Below, piece by piece: positions 1 through 6,782 of a DNA stretch of 64,000 nt. The stretch's first letter is position 1. Each line of letters begins with the position of its first letter. Origin of the DNA: Synechococcus sp. CS-1328 (lineage in GTDB: Bacteria; Cyanobacteriota; Cyanobacteriia; PCC-6307; Cyanobiaceae); the NCBI RefSeq assembly GCF_025128095.1, contig NZ_JAHLYT010000059.1, positions 1 to 64,000 of the forward strand, written 5' to 3'. Made by a program: the position numbers and the translations under genes. The notes below the pieces were generated by a model. It saw only the letters and a program-made list of their open reading frames with translations. It ran no database searches and was not told where the DNA came from.

Positions 1-390
1 ATTGCGCTACGTACAATTTCAGCGAGCCAGCGCGAAAACATCAATTCGCTGCTTTCCCAGTCTGATTCCGGCCTGGCTTCCCATCGTGGTGGGAAAGCCC
101 TCGATTTTTGTCCGACGATCTATGCGCGACAGGCTCCTAGAGGCGACCTGCGCTTCGGGGCACCGCTGAGCGCGATCACCGCCGTGGTGGTGGGCCTGAT
201 CGCCAGCTTGGCGGTGTTCTTCGCTGGCCCAGTGCTCTGGCCGGCCGGCAGCATCAACCCCTGGGCCCTTCTCGTAGTGGCGGCTGCGTTGTTTGCCCAG
301 CTGCGGCTGCGTTGGAGCGTGCTGAAGGTGATCGGCACCGCAGCCCTGGTGGGCGCCGCCTGGGCAGGATTGGTGCAGGTCATGGGCTGA
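1..390 (+). pseudogene. 3' remnant of a ChrA-type chromate transporter
   Basis: The frame is open from the window edge to a stop at 388-390. From about position 145 it reads like the last part of a ChrA chromate/sulfate antiporter: a short loop, the motif APLSAITAAVV, then two hydrophobic helices ending in WAGLVQVMG. That motif and layout are typical of the C-terminal half of ChrA. Residues before about position 140 (for example RENINSLLSQ) do not look like ChrA, so the gene appears truncated or fused to unrelated sequence. A short GTG-started piece (184-390, 68 aa) would be only two helices. I infer a decayed fragment at the edge of an accessory region; an intact gene starting outside the window cannot be excluded. 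Confidence 0.5.
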
Positions 391-413
391 ACCTGCCCTC
401 CGCTCACAACAAA

Positions 414-440
414 GCCCGGAGCGTCGGCCCCGGGCGTTTG
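414..440 (+). terminator. Weak intrinsic terminator after the chrA remnant
   Basis: GCCCGG at 414-419 pairs with CCGGGC at 430-435, with a 10-nt loop, and is followed by GTTTG. It sits 24 bases after the chrA stop. The T tract is poor, so the call is tentative. Confidence 0.4.
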
Positions 441-888
441 TCTGGCCAGCCGTGGTGCCTTCCCAAGGGGGTCGGGCGCAGCTGCGCGGTCGGTTGATCG
501 ATTTCAGATCAGATGGTTTTCAGTTGTGGGCGGAGCTGCCGGCGCTGGCACCTGGGGCCAGGTGTCGATTGGGACGTTCCGTTGGGTCCGGGGCACCTCA
601 GGCGATGCAGTGGACGGCGACTTGGCGACACGCCAGGAACGTCAGAGATCCGTCGAGAGTGTTGGAGCAGGGGCCGGATCGTCAGCGCGCTCCTCTCTGC
701 TGCTCAGGGGGGGTGTCTTCCATCGATGGAGCCTCCGAATCCCGTTGCAGCCACGATGGGCCCACCGGCGGGTGCCAGCAAGGGCTGGAGCCGATTCGAC
801 ACGCCTCTTCACCGCGGGCAACGGGGCTTCATGAACGGGCTTCATGGTGCTGGTCTTGCGCTGTCTTCTCCAGAGCCAGTTGCACCGT
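441..888. other. Gap with no supportable gene
   Basis: Several overlapping open frames exist on both strands, but none has a domain-like sequence, a plausible ribosome-binding site or typical composition. I see nothing functional here. It may be decayed accessory DNA. Confidence 0.5.
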
Positions 889-1131
889 TCAGTGGCAGAG
901 AGCAACAGGGCGGCCCATCGGCCGGATGCTGCTGACGGCAGCACTGGGGCCGCGGCGCACGCGCACTCGGTAGGCGCAGTGGGCCGGGCCGAAATGGGCG
1001 ATCAAGGCTTCACGGGCCTCGTGCTGCAGCTCCTCAAGAGTCGGGGCGGTGATGCGGATGGGAAGGGACTCGGCCTGGGCTTTCAGGTGGCCGGGGCGTT
1101 CAGCCAGAACGCGGAACGCAACCTCACGCAT
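889..1131 (-). CDS. HicB-like small protein, orphan antitoxin candidate
   Basis: This 80-residue protein begins MREVAFRVLAE and has a short beta-alpha-beta pattern (EELQHEAREALIAHF) like the HicB/partial RNase H fold antitoxin group. Its start is unusually well supported: a strong Shine-Dalgarno AAGGAG lies 10 bases before the ATG. No HicA-type toxin is next to it, since upstream is a 107-base gap and then a DUF4236 gene on the same strand. It could be an orphan antitoxin or a small regulator that kept only the HicB fold. The C-terminal 20 residues are not recognisable. The larger frame running upstream to 1872 is an artefact of high GC; the start at 1131 is set by the ribosome-binding site. 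Confidence 0.6.
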   Translation of the reverse strand: MREVAFRVLAERPGHLKAQAESLPIRITAPTLEELQHEAREALIAHFGPAHCAYRVRVRRGPSAAVSSIRPMGRPVALCH

Positions 1132-1238
1132 GCGGGGGTATCTCCTTCTTTCCGGCTCCATCCGTGGCCTGCTGAGGCGAGACCGCAGGTGCGGCCGGAT
1201 ACGGGGAACCGGCCATGCGGGCACCTGTCGCTGCAGTG

Positions 1239-1793
1239 TCAGGAGAGCCAGCCCCGAGCCGCGGTTAGGCGTGAGGCTTCCTGAACGGCCGTGATGCAGC
1301 GCTGGGCGCGGCGTTTGGCATCGTCCTGGCCCTGAGCCCGCAACACATAGGCCTCCATCGCTTCCGGGGTCTCGATCAGCGCCAACAGGCCAGCAGTGCG
1401 CGCACTGCTGGAGGCATCGGCGAGCAGGCGGCTGACCAGCTGGTGCTCCCAGAGCTGCTCCCCTGCCGAACCTGGAGCGAACAGCTCCTGGCGCAACACA
1501 GTCAGCAGCGACTGCTTGAGGGTATCGAGCTGGCCCGGCCGGAGCCGGCGGCTGTTGGGCAGGCCCGCCGCAGGGCCAGCCGGGATCGCAGCGGGGCGAT
1601 CGGGTGTGTGCTCCACGCTCCAGCTCAGGCCGGTGCCAGGCATCCCCACGGTGGTGCGGGGCCCGCCGCTGCGGTTCGCCGGAATGTTGAAGGAGGCCCC
1701 ACGCCCGCCGACGGAGATCGAGCTCAGTCCCCCGCTGGAGAAGTTGAAGCGCAGTGGACCCAGGCGGGCGGAGCGGCGGAGACGGAAGCCCAT
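1239..1793 (-). CDS. DUF4236 domain-containing protein
   Basis: A 184-residue protein. The first 55 residues match the DUF4236 signature: MGFRLRRSARLGPLRFN, then GLSSISVGGRGA, FNIPANRSG and TTVGMPGTGLSWS. This is a small glycine-rich beta domain found at the N terminus of many uncharacterised bacterial proteins, often in accessory regions. The rest (about 60-184) has no recognised domain; it is Ala/Leu/Gln-rich and probably helical. No signal peptide or membrane segment is seen. Function is unknown. It is followed downstream on the same strand by the HicB-like gene, 107 bases away. The start ATG is fixed by the domain beginning at residue 1. Confidence 0.8.
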   Translation of the reverse strand: MGFRLRRSARLGPLRFNFSSGGLSSISVGGRGASFNIPANRSGGPRTTVGMPGTGLSWSVEHTPDRPAAIPAGPAAGLPNSRRLRPGQLDTLKQSLLTVLRQELFAPGSAGEQLWEHQLVSRLLADASSSARTAGLLALIETPEAMEAYVLRAQGQDDAKRRAQRCITAVQEASRLTAARGWLS

Positions 1794-2464
1794 GGCAAAC
1801 AGGGGGTTGGGTCGCAGGGTTGGCCCGAGCAGGGATCAGGATGCCGTGCGGATGCAGCAGTCCACAAATCAATGCGCCCAGCGCATAGAACCGTCGGCTC
1901 TGCAGACTTCGGAGGAGGAGGGGAGCGCCTCAAAAGCATTGCACTGACTGGGTTTCTGTAGGTACGGGAACAGGCACTCCAGCGGGCCACCGCCACCTGA
2001 AAAGGGACGTACCTTGAAGTTGAGGGGAGACCTGGGAGCCAACCCGATCCTCGCCCTCCAACAGAGTCCGGCCAGGGATCACCCGAGCCGGTGAGCACAG
2101 CGGAGGTGCGCCAACGATGCGACACACAACAGGTGAACCCGGTGACGCAGCGCGAGCGTCATCCCGTAGCCGCAAAGAGCGATACGCCAGTTCTCATTCC
2201 CGCGTGTTGAAACCCCGGGCTGCATAACCCGGGTCGGGATCACAACCGAGAAGGTCAAGCCTTGAGCATCTCTTCTCCCAGACGTGATCTCCTTCCCTTC
2301 CCTGCCAGGCCCAAGCCGAAGGCTTCTGCGCCGCAGTAGGCAGGTGATGCGTGAACCACAGACACCCGTTGGGGTGACAATCAGCAGGCCACCTCTGCGC
2401 TCCTCTGACCTCCTCCCGATCGCCCCTGCAGATCCGCCCCTATGGGGCGGCCGACTGGCCGGCG
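1794..2464. other. Gap with one GC-rich hairpin, no supportable gene
   Basis: No frame here looks coding. The only clear structure is CCCGGG at 2214-2219 repeated at 2228-2233; being self-complementary, the copies can form a 6-bp stem with an 8-nt loop. No T tract follows, so it is not a convincing terminator. The last about 40 bases (from 2426) appear to encode the N terminus of the following acetyltransferase without an ordinary start codon. Confidence 0.45.
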
Positions 2465-2929
2465 GTGTGGGCGCTGCTGGAGCCAGTGTTCCGCGCTGGC
2501 GAGACCTTCCCGCACGACCCGGCGATCACGGAGGCCGAGGCCCGGGTGGCCTGGGTGGAGCAGAACCAGGCGGTGATGGTGGCCATGGATCCGGCCGGGG
2601 CTGTGGTGGGCACGTACTACCTCAGGCCCAACTCCCTGGCTCTCGGTGCCCACGTCGCCAACGCGGGCTACGTGGTGGCTGAGCAGTGCCGGCGCCAGGG
2701 AGTCGGCAGCCGGCTCTGTCAGCACTCCCTGCAGGCGGCGCGGCGGCTCGGGTTTCGGCTGATGCAGTTCAACCTGGTGGTGAGCACGAACACGACCGGC
2801 CTCCGCTGCTGGCAGCGCAATGGCTTTCAGGTGGTCGGCACATTGCCCGGGGCGTTTCGCCACCGGCAACTGGGCTATGTCGATGCCCTTGTCATGGTGC
2901 AGGGACTCGTGGAGGGGCCGAAGCCATGA
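2465..2929 (+). CDS. GNAT family N-acetyltransferase
   Basis: The product is an acetyl-CoA-dependent acyltransferase of the GNAT superfamily; its substrate is unknown. The family core is visible: a beta strand GTYYLRPN, then GYVVAEQCRRQGVGSRLC, which carries the Q/RxxGxG/A acetyl-CoA loop, then the late helix and strand ending LRCWQRNGFQVVGTLPG, where substrate-side residues usually lie. The first in-frame ATG/GTG/TTG is the GTG at 2465 (154 aa), but the reading frame upstream to 2426 still reads like a GNAT N terminus (IRPYGAADWPAVW). The true start may therefore be the CTG at 2426, or the original start was lost. It overlaps the next gene by ATGA. Confidence 0.8.
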   Translation: MWALLEPVFRAGETFPHDPAITEAEARVAWVEQNQAVMVAMDPAGAVVGTYYLRPNSLALGAHVANAGYVVAEQCRRQGVGSRLCQHSLQAARRLGFRLMQFNLVVSTNTTGLRCWQRNGFQVVGTLPGAFRHRQLGYVDALVMVQGLVEGPKP

Positions 2930-3330
2930 AGGTGGTGCCGCTGCGGCTACAGCCGGGCGATGACCTGCGCCTGGCGCTGGAGGGCTGGATGGGCGAGCAG
3001 GAGGAGCAGTCCGGCTGCGTGATCAGCGCCGTCGGCAGCCTGTCGGTGGCCCAGCTGCGCCTGGCGGGGGCAACTGAGGCCATGGCGATCCACGGCGAGC
3101 TGGAGATCATCAGCCTCTCGGGCACCCTCTCGCCCGATGGGGCTCACCTGCACATCGCCATCGCCGACAGCAAGGGCGCCGTGATCGGCGGGCACCTCTG
3201 CGCAGGGTCGCTGGTGCGCACCACCGCGGAGCTGGTGATCGGCCTGCTGCCGGAGTGGTGCTTCAGCCGGGAGCTCGATCCAGCCACCGGCTACACCGAG
3301 CTGCGGATCAGTCCTCTCCCCCCGGACTGA
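2926..3330 (+). CDS. PPC (DUF296) domain protein
   Basis: A 134-residue single-domain protein of the PPC/DUF296 family, the domain found alone in bacteria and with AT-hooks in plants. Recognisable parts are VVPLRLQPGDDLRLALE at the start, SGCVISAVGSLSVAQLRLAG, LEIISLSGTLSPDG and HLHIAIADSKGAVIGGHL. Such proteins usually form trimers; in bacteria their role is poorly defined. The ATG overlaps the stop of the GNAT gene (ATGA at 2926-2929), so the two are probably co-translated. The last 23 bases overlap a small reading frame on the other strand. Confidence 0.85.
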   Translation: MKVVPLRLQPGDDLRLALEGWMGEQEEQSGCVISAVGSLSVAQLRLAGATEAMAIHGELEIISLSGTLSPDGAHLHIAIADSKGAVIGGHLCAGSLVRTTAELVIGLLPEWCFSRELDPATGYTELRISPLPPD

Positions 3331-3457
3331 GGGGCGGCAGCCGCCGCTCCACCTGCAGGAACACCAACCAGGCCACACCGGTGCTCATACCGCCGGTCCA
3401 GTCGTTGCGCAGCAGGTAACGGCCCAGCTTCTCTAGCGACTCCCGGTTCACCGTCAC
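3308..3457 (-). CDS. Small conserved-looking protein downstream of mazF
   Basis: From the GTG at 3457 this frame gives 49 residues with natural-protein character: VNRESLEKLGRYLLRNDW, then GGMSTGVAWLVFLQVERRLPP. A helix is followed by a hydrophobic segment. The frame is open further up to a CTG at 3475 that overlaps the mazF stop as CTGA, the position where an ATGA coupling would normally sit. It could therefore be a third, translationally coupled gene of the toxin operon. Function is unknown, and the start codon is uncertain. It overlaps the 3' end of the convergent PPC gene. Confidence 0.5.
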   Translation of the reverse strand: MTVNRESLEKLGRYLLRNDWTGGMSTGVAWLVFLQVERRLPPLSPGGED

Positions 3458-3471
3458 CGGCTGAGGATGCG

Positions 3472-3852
3472 TCAGCTCAGCCCGCCGATGGTCAGCACCA
3501 CCAACTGACGTAGCTGCTGCAGTTCGGTTGGGGTGATCTGTGACTTGGTGGCGGCGGTGATCCGTGTCTTGGCTACGCAGGTCAGGTTCTGCGGGAGCAG
3601 GTAGCTCACCTTCTTGCAGCCGTTGCTCGGCCTGGGCTGCAGCACCACGGTCAGGTCGGGGATGGCCAGAGCAGGGTCGCCTGTCATCGGCACCACCAGC
3701 ACCGTGGGGTAGGCCGGGTCAAACAGTTCGGTGTCCTGCACCACGACAGCTGGCCTGAGCTTGTTGGGCTCTGGTGGCTGGGGATCCTGGGCGGGGTCGT
3801 CTGGATCCTTGCGCCAGTCAACGGTGACGATCTGCCCGGCCTTGAGCTCCAC
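3472..3852 (-). CDS. mazF: MazF/PemK-type endoribonuclease toxin
   Basis: A 126-residue PemK/MazF-fold protein, a ribosome-independent mRNA interferase. Family features are the N-terminal GQIVTVDWRKDP, the strand-turn NKLRPAVVVQD carrying the conserved RPAVVV arginine, VLVVPMTGDP, and the late NLTCVAKTRI containing the region of the catalytic Thr/Ser. Length is normal (about 110-130). It lies 8 bases downstream of a 100-aa gene that is the probable antitoxin and in the same transcription unit as a broken winged-helix regulator. A housekeeping-type single copy cannot be excluded, but a plasmid- or island-borne toxin-antitoxin module is the simplest reading. Confidence 0.85.
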   Translation of the reverse strand: MELKAGQIVTVDWRKDPDDPAQDPQPPEPNKLRPAVVVQDTELFDPAYPTVLVVPMTGDPALAIPDLTVVLQPRPSNGCKKVSYLLPQNLTCVAKTRITAATKSQITPTELQQLRQLVVLTIGGLS

Positions 3853-3860
3853 GCTGGTCG

Positions 3861-4163
3861 TCAGCGGGTGATGGGCTCAGGGGTGGTCCAGTCGTCGATG
3901 AACCCTTGGGCCTCAGGATCAGCCGCGATGTGATCGGCAACCGTTTTGCTCTGGGCACGGATGCGCGCCCGCAGGGCATCCATGGCGCTCACCGAGCTGC
4001 TCACCGCCACGACCCGTCTGCCGCCGCGCTGGCGGCGGCGAATGGAGAAGGGAGCTTCCGGCTCCTGAATGGCTTGATCGGCTGGGGTCATGTCGGCAGC
4101 GGCTCTCGCAGACCGCATGGACGTTGCCTCAAACTTAATCGCGGTGTCAGCGTTGGGGTTCAT
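3861..4163 (-). CDS. Probable antitoxin partner of MazF
   Basis: A 100-residue protein whose gene overlaps the upstream frame by ATGA and ends 8 bases before mazF. I do not recognise a DNA-binding fold. The first 50 residues are charged and look disordered, with an arginine-rich patch (FSIRRRQRGGRR). The last 40 residues (MDALRARIRAQSK to the acidic DDWTTPEPITR) look like a helix plus acidic tail of the kind that wraps a MazF dimer. The antitoxin role is inferred from position and tail only. Translation could also begin at an internal Met. Confidence 0.55.
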   Translation of the reverse strand: MNPNADTAIKFEATSMRSARAAADMTPADQAIQEPEAPFSIRRRQRGGRRVVAVSSSVSAMDALRARIRAQSKTVADHIAADPEAQGFIDDWTTPEPITR

Positions 4164-4705
4164 GGTTGCAGCCGCTCCTCCAGCAGCGTCAGGGCCAGGG
4201 CTTGTTCACGGGCGCTGCCGCCTCGCACCGCATCGAACAGGGCCAGCAGCTCCCCCAGGGCCGGGTTCCGTTCTGCCGCCTCGGGGACGCGGGGATAGAG
4301 CGGGTGGAAGGCGATGCCGCGGGCCGTTCCCTTCTTCCACGGCCACACCTGTGGAGGGTCGCTGCCCGGCCGGATCTGCTCGTTGAGGGGGGAGGCGGCA
4401 TAGCCGGTGGGAACGCCGCGGCTGAGTCCACCATGCGTGGCGGGAAATCAGTAGCGAGCACCGTGCCGCACGAAGGATCTCAGGGCGGCGCGAACAACCG
4501 CGGGCTTGCCAGCCTCATCCTTGATCGCGAGCTTGGCGGCGACGGCACGCTCCACTGCCGCATGGGCCTCCGAGGCCGTCATCCCCAGCTCAGCACCGAG
4601 GGCCGCGTAGGCGGGAGCAGGCCCTGAGTCCAAGGCCAGGCGCAGCAGCACCACCAGATCCTGCGGGCGCAGGACGAGCTGGGGATTGGAGGGTGAGCGG
4701 GCCAA
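4160..4705 (-). pseudogene. Winged-helix (MarR-like) regulator gene split by an in-frame TGA
   Basis: Starting from TTG at 4705, the first 85 residues contain a DNA-binding helix-turn-helix (LRPQDLVVLLRLAL, then YAALGAELGMTASEAHAAVERA). The frame stops at a TGA at 4448-4450 directly after VRHGARY. The same frame then continues for 96 more codons to 4160 with a sequence that reads as the natural continuation: FPATHGGLSRGVPTGYA, PPQVWPWKKGTARGI, HPLYPRVPEAAERNPALGELL. From memory, proteins of this family run straight through this point (HGxRYAFPA). I infer one nonsense mutation splitting a gene of about 181 aa. A separate 62-aa protein starting at 4348 is possible but less likely. The C-terminal end overlaps the antitoxin gene by ATGA. 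Confidence 0.7.
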
Positions 4706-4719
4706 GGCCGCAACTGGCC

Positions 4720-4743
4720 ATTCGGCATTCGCGAATAGCGAAT
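4720..4743. promoter_or_regulatory. Symmetric four-half-site operator
   Basis: Four copies of the half-site ATTCG/CGAAT lie in nested symmetry: ATTCG at 4720-4724, the palindrome ATTCGCGAAT at 4727-4736, and CGAAT at 4739-4743, with 2-base spacers on each side. The centre is at 4731.5. It lies 15 bases upstream of the TTG start of the winged-helix regulator gene and 36 bases after the stop of the preceding gene. It is probably the autoregulatory site of that regulator or of the toxin-antitoxin complex. Confidence 0.65.
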
Positions 4744-4779
4744 ATAGAGCCCCCGGGCCCGTTGGGTTTCCTTGCTGTC

Positions 4780-5277
4780 TCAGGCTTCCGGAGCCGCCGG
4801 CGGCAGCAACCGCTCGATCGCTTCCGGGGGGACCCCCACCTGCTGGGCGATCAGCAGCACCAGCTGCTCCAGCCGATCCAGGCGCTGCTCCAGGGCCTGC
4901 AGCTCGGCGGCGCCAGCTTTGGCTGCGTTCATGCCACTGGTTGCCCCACCCTTGCTGCCCTTGGTGGCCTTGACCGGTAGGGCGCTGCGCAGGGGCGGTC
5001 CATCGGGGTGGCTGAGCAGGGCATCCACCTGTTTCGGCTTGGGGCCATTACTCAGACCTTTGATGCCCCTGCCCTTACAGAGGCTCCAGAGCGCTGCCAC
5101 CGACAACCTCTCCAGCTCATCCCGACTGGCTGGGGCGTCACCGTCCAGCAGCGCAGCGGGCTGGTTGCTTGCTGGTTTGATGTCGCCCAGCTCCTGCTGC
5201 AAGCCGCGGTAGAGGCGGGCGTCGGACTGGGCCAGGTCCCGCAACGTGGCCCGCAGGGTGTCAGTGAGTTGTCCCAT
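4780..5277 (-). CDS. Hypothetical protein with a SAP-like segment and C-terminal coiled coil
   Basis: A 165-residue protein of unknown function. Residues about 1-35 are helical and charged. Residues about 56-90 (ERLSVAALWSLCKGRGIKGLS, then KPKQVDALLSH) resemble a SAP-type helix-extended-loop-helix, a small nucleic-acid-binding fold. After a Gly/Lys linker, residues 120-165 form a leucine-heptad helix (ELQALEQRLDRLEQLVLLIAQQ) likely to multimerise. It overlaps the upstream gene by 17 bases on the same strand, so they are probably co-translated. Lying downstream of a broken phage capsid gene, it may be a phage gene. The SAP assignment is a pattern impression only. Confidence 0.6.
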   Translation of the reverse strand: MGQLTDTLRATLRDLAQSDARLYRGLQQELGDIKPASNQPAALLDGDAPASRDELERLSVAALWSLCKGRGIKGLSNGPKPKQVDALLSHPDGPPLRSALPVKATKGSKGGATSGMNAAKAGAAELQALEQRLDRLEQLVLLIAQQVGVPPEAIERLLPPAAPEA

Positions 5278-5755
5278 CGGCCTTGACCTCCTGGGCCTGC
5301 TGGGCCGCTGGGCTGTCCACGAGCTCCACCTTGGCGGGGGAAGCCGGTTCCGTCTGGTTCACGGGGCCGCCGTGGCCATTGCCTCCCAGGCTGAGCGGGG
5401 GCAGATTCTTGGTCTTCTCGATGAACTCCTGGCGCTTCTGATCCAGCTGAACCACACGCTCCTTGGTGTGGGTCCAGCGGTTGATGAAGCGGATCACCGC
5501 CTGCACCAGGCCACCAAGAAAAGAGCCGCCCTGATAGCTCCTGCGGCCGAGTTTGTAGCGGCCAAATTCATTGACAATGTCATCACCGGCATCTTCAAGA
5601 TCACCGGCAATCGCGGTGACAATTTCCAGAATCTGGTAGATGTCGGTACGAACGCTGGCTTCCCGCGCTGCCAGATCCAGCAGGTTCTGCGAGAGGGTGG
5701 CGGTTTCATCACGCGCCTTGATCGAGCGGCTTCTGTACTGCCCGCGGCTGATCAT
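5261..5755 (-). CDS. Hypothetical protein, possibly phage-derived
   Basis: A 164-residue soluble-looking protein from the ATG at 5755. Residues about 20-70 are a long helix (LSQNLLDLAAREASV, YQILEIVTAIAGDLEDAG); residues about 75-120 include RRSYQGGSFLGGLVQAVIRF and a charged helix; the tail is Pro/Gln-rich. The frame stays open upstream to about 5833 and still reads like protein (LNSVYLELRNCYKSS) but has no ATG, GTG or TTG, so the N terminus may once have been longer. It directly follows the capsid pseudogene and overlaps the next gene, suggesting a remnant of a phage structural operon. No family is recognised. Confidence 0.6.
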   Translation of the reverse strand: MISRGQYRSRSIKARDETATLSQNLLDLAAREASVRTDIYQILEIVTAIAGDLEDAGDDIVNEFGRYKLGRRSYQGGSFLGGLVQAVIRFINRWTHTKERVVQLDQKRQEFIEKTKNLPPLSLGGNGHGGPVNQTEPASPAKVELVDSPAAQQAQEVKADGTTH

Positions 5756-5836
5756 CGAGCTCTTGTAGCAGTTGCGCAGCTCGAGGTAGACGCTGTTGAG
5801 ATCTTCCCGGCTCAGGGGCTCGGGATCAGGCGGCGC

Positions 5837-6753
5837 TCAGGGCAGCACCAGCGGCATGGGCGCGACGTTGAACAGGCGGGCCGCTGCCTTGCGGTTGCAG
5901 ACGGCAAAGCCCAGGTACCAATCCACCCGCGTGCGGAACACCGGCGCGTCATGCACCTCCCCGAAGTCCCGCACCGAGATGCCGTAGCGCCCCTCAAACG
6001 GACCCCCTGCAGACCTCAGACCGCCGCATCGCCGAACACGCAGCAGTAGATGGAGGTGGTGTCTCCCGGTTCGTTGTAGCCGAGCACGGCGTTGCCCTCG
6101 GCGTCCTCCTCCACCAGCAGGATTTCGATCCCCTCGAAATAATGACGCCCGTCGATCACCTCGTAGAGGTCACCGACGGCCTGGCGGGAGGCGGTGCTGA
6201 TCTGGCGGCGGGCGGCCTTGCTGGCGATCAGCACCTTGTCGCCGCCGTAGCCAATCACGCTGTCGGTCAGCGCCTCCAGCGCCAGCAGGTTGAGCGTGCT
6301 GCCGCCGTTGTCGATCGTCTGGTCCTTGCCGGGCGCCAGGCGCTTGCTCAGCCCGTTGAAGGCTCTGGGATCAAAGGTGTCGTCGCCGTTGATGATCGCC
6401 GCCTCAAGCGTCAGGCGCATCGAGCGCACCTTCATCTCGGTCTGGGCAGCACGGGCCTCGGAGCCCTGCAGGTCCACGATCGAGCGGTCCACATCCAGGT
6501 CACCGCCAAACAGGTGAACGAACTCCGAATCGGAGTTGATCACCCCATAGCTCTGCCGGTAGCCCTCGTTCACCGCCCGGAAGCCGACGCGGGGCAGTTT
6601 GGTTTCAGCCGGGAAGCTCAGCGAGCCACACACAAGATTGCGGAAGGGCAGGCGGCGCAGCAGCTCCCCCTCCGCGAAGGTCTTGAGCACCGCCAGCTGT
6701 TCAGCACGGCGGGCGTATTTCTGCGCCTCGATCAAGGTCAAGCCCAAGGGCAC
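5837..6753 (-). pseudogene. Broken HK97-type phage major capsid protein
   Basis: The protein begins near GTG 6753 (LGLTLIEAQKYARRAEQ) and follows the layout of HK97-fold phage capsid proteins: FAEGELLRRLPF, PRVGFRAVNEGYRQSYGVIN, GGDLDVDRSIVD, INGDDTFDPRAFNGL, a helix-rich P domain, and VLGYNEPGDTTSIYC. At 6016-6018 an in-frame TGA interrupts it after FGDAAV. Four codons later a one-base loss in a G run (five G at 6003-6007) shifts the frame, after which it reads RYGISVRDFGEVHDAP and VFRTRVDWYLGFAVC to a stop at 5837-5839. That second part is the expected capsid C terminus. Both lesions make the gene non-functional. The IS element lies immediately upstream of the start. Confidence 0.8.
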
Positions 6754-6765
6754 GCTCCCAGGGCT

Positions 6766-6782
6766 GCCTAAAAGTATGGTCA
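6766..6782 (+). repeat. Left terminal inverted repeat of the IS
   Basis: 17 bases matching the complement of 8053-8069 at 14 positions. It overlaps the end of the transposase remnant. Confidence 0.7.

Noticed and set aside
889..1872. A 327-aa frame through the DUF4236 gene
   Set aside because: Most of it is a GC-driven shadow of DUF4236; only the final 80 codons with their own ribosome-binding site look real.
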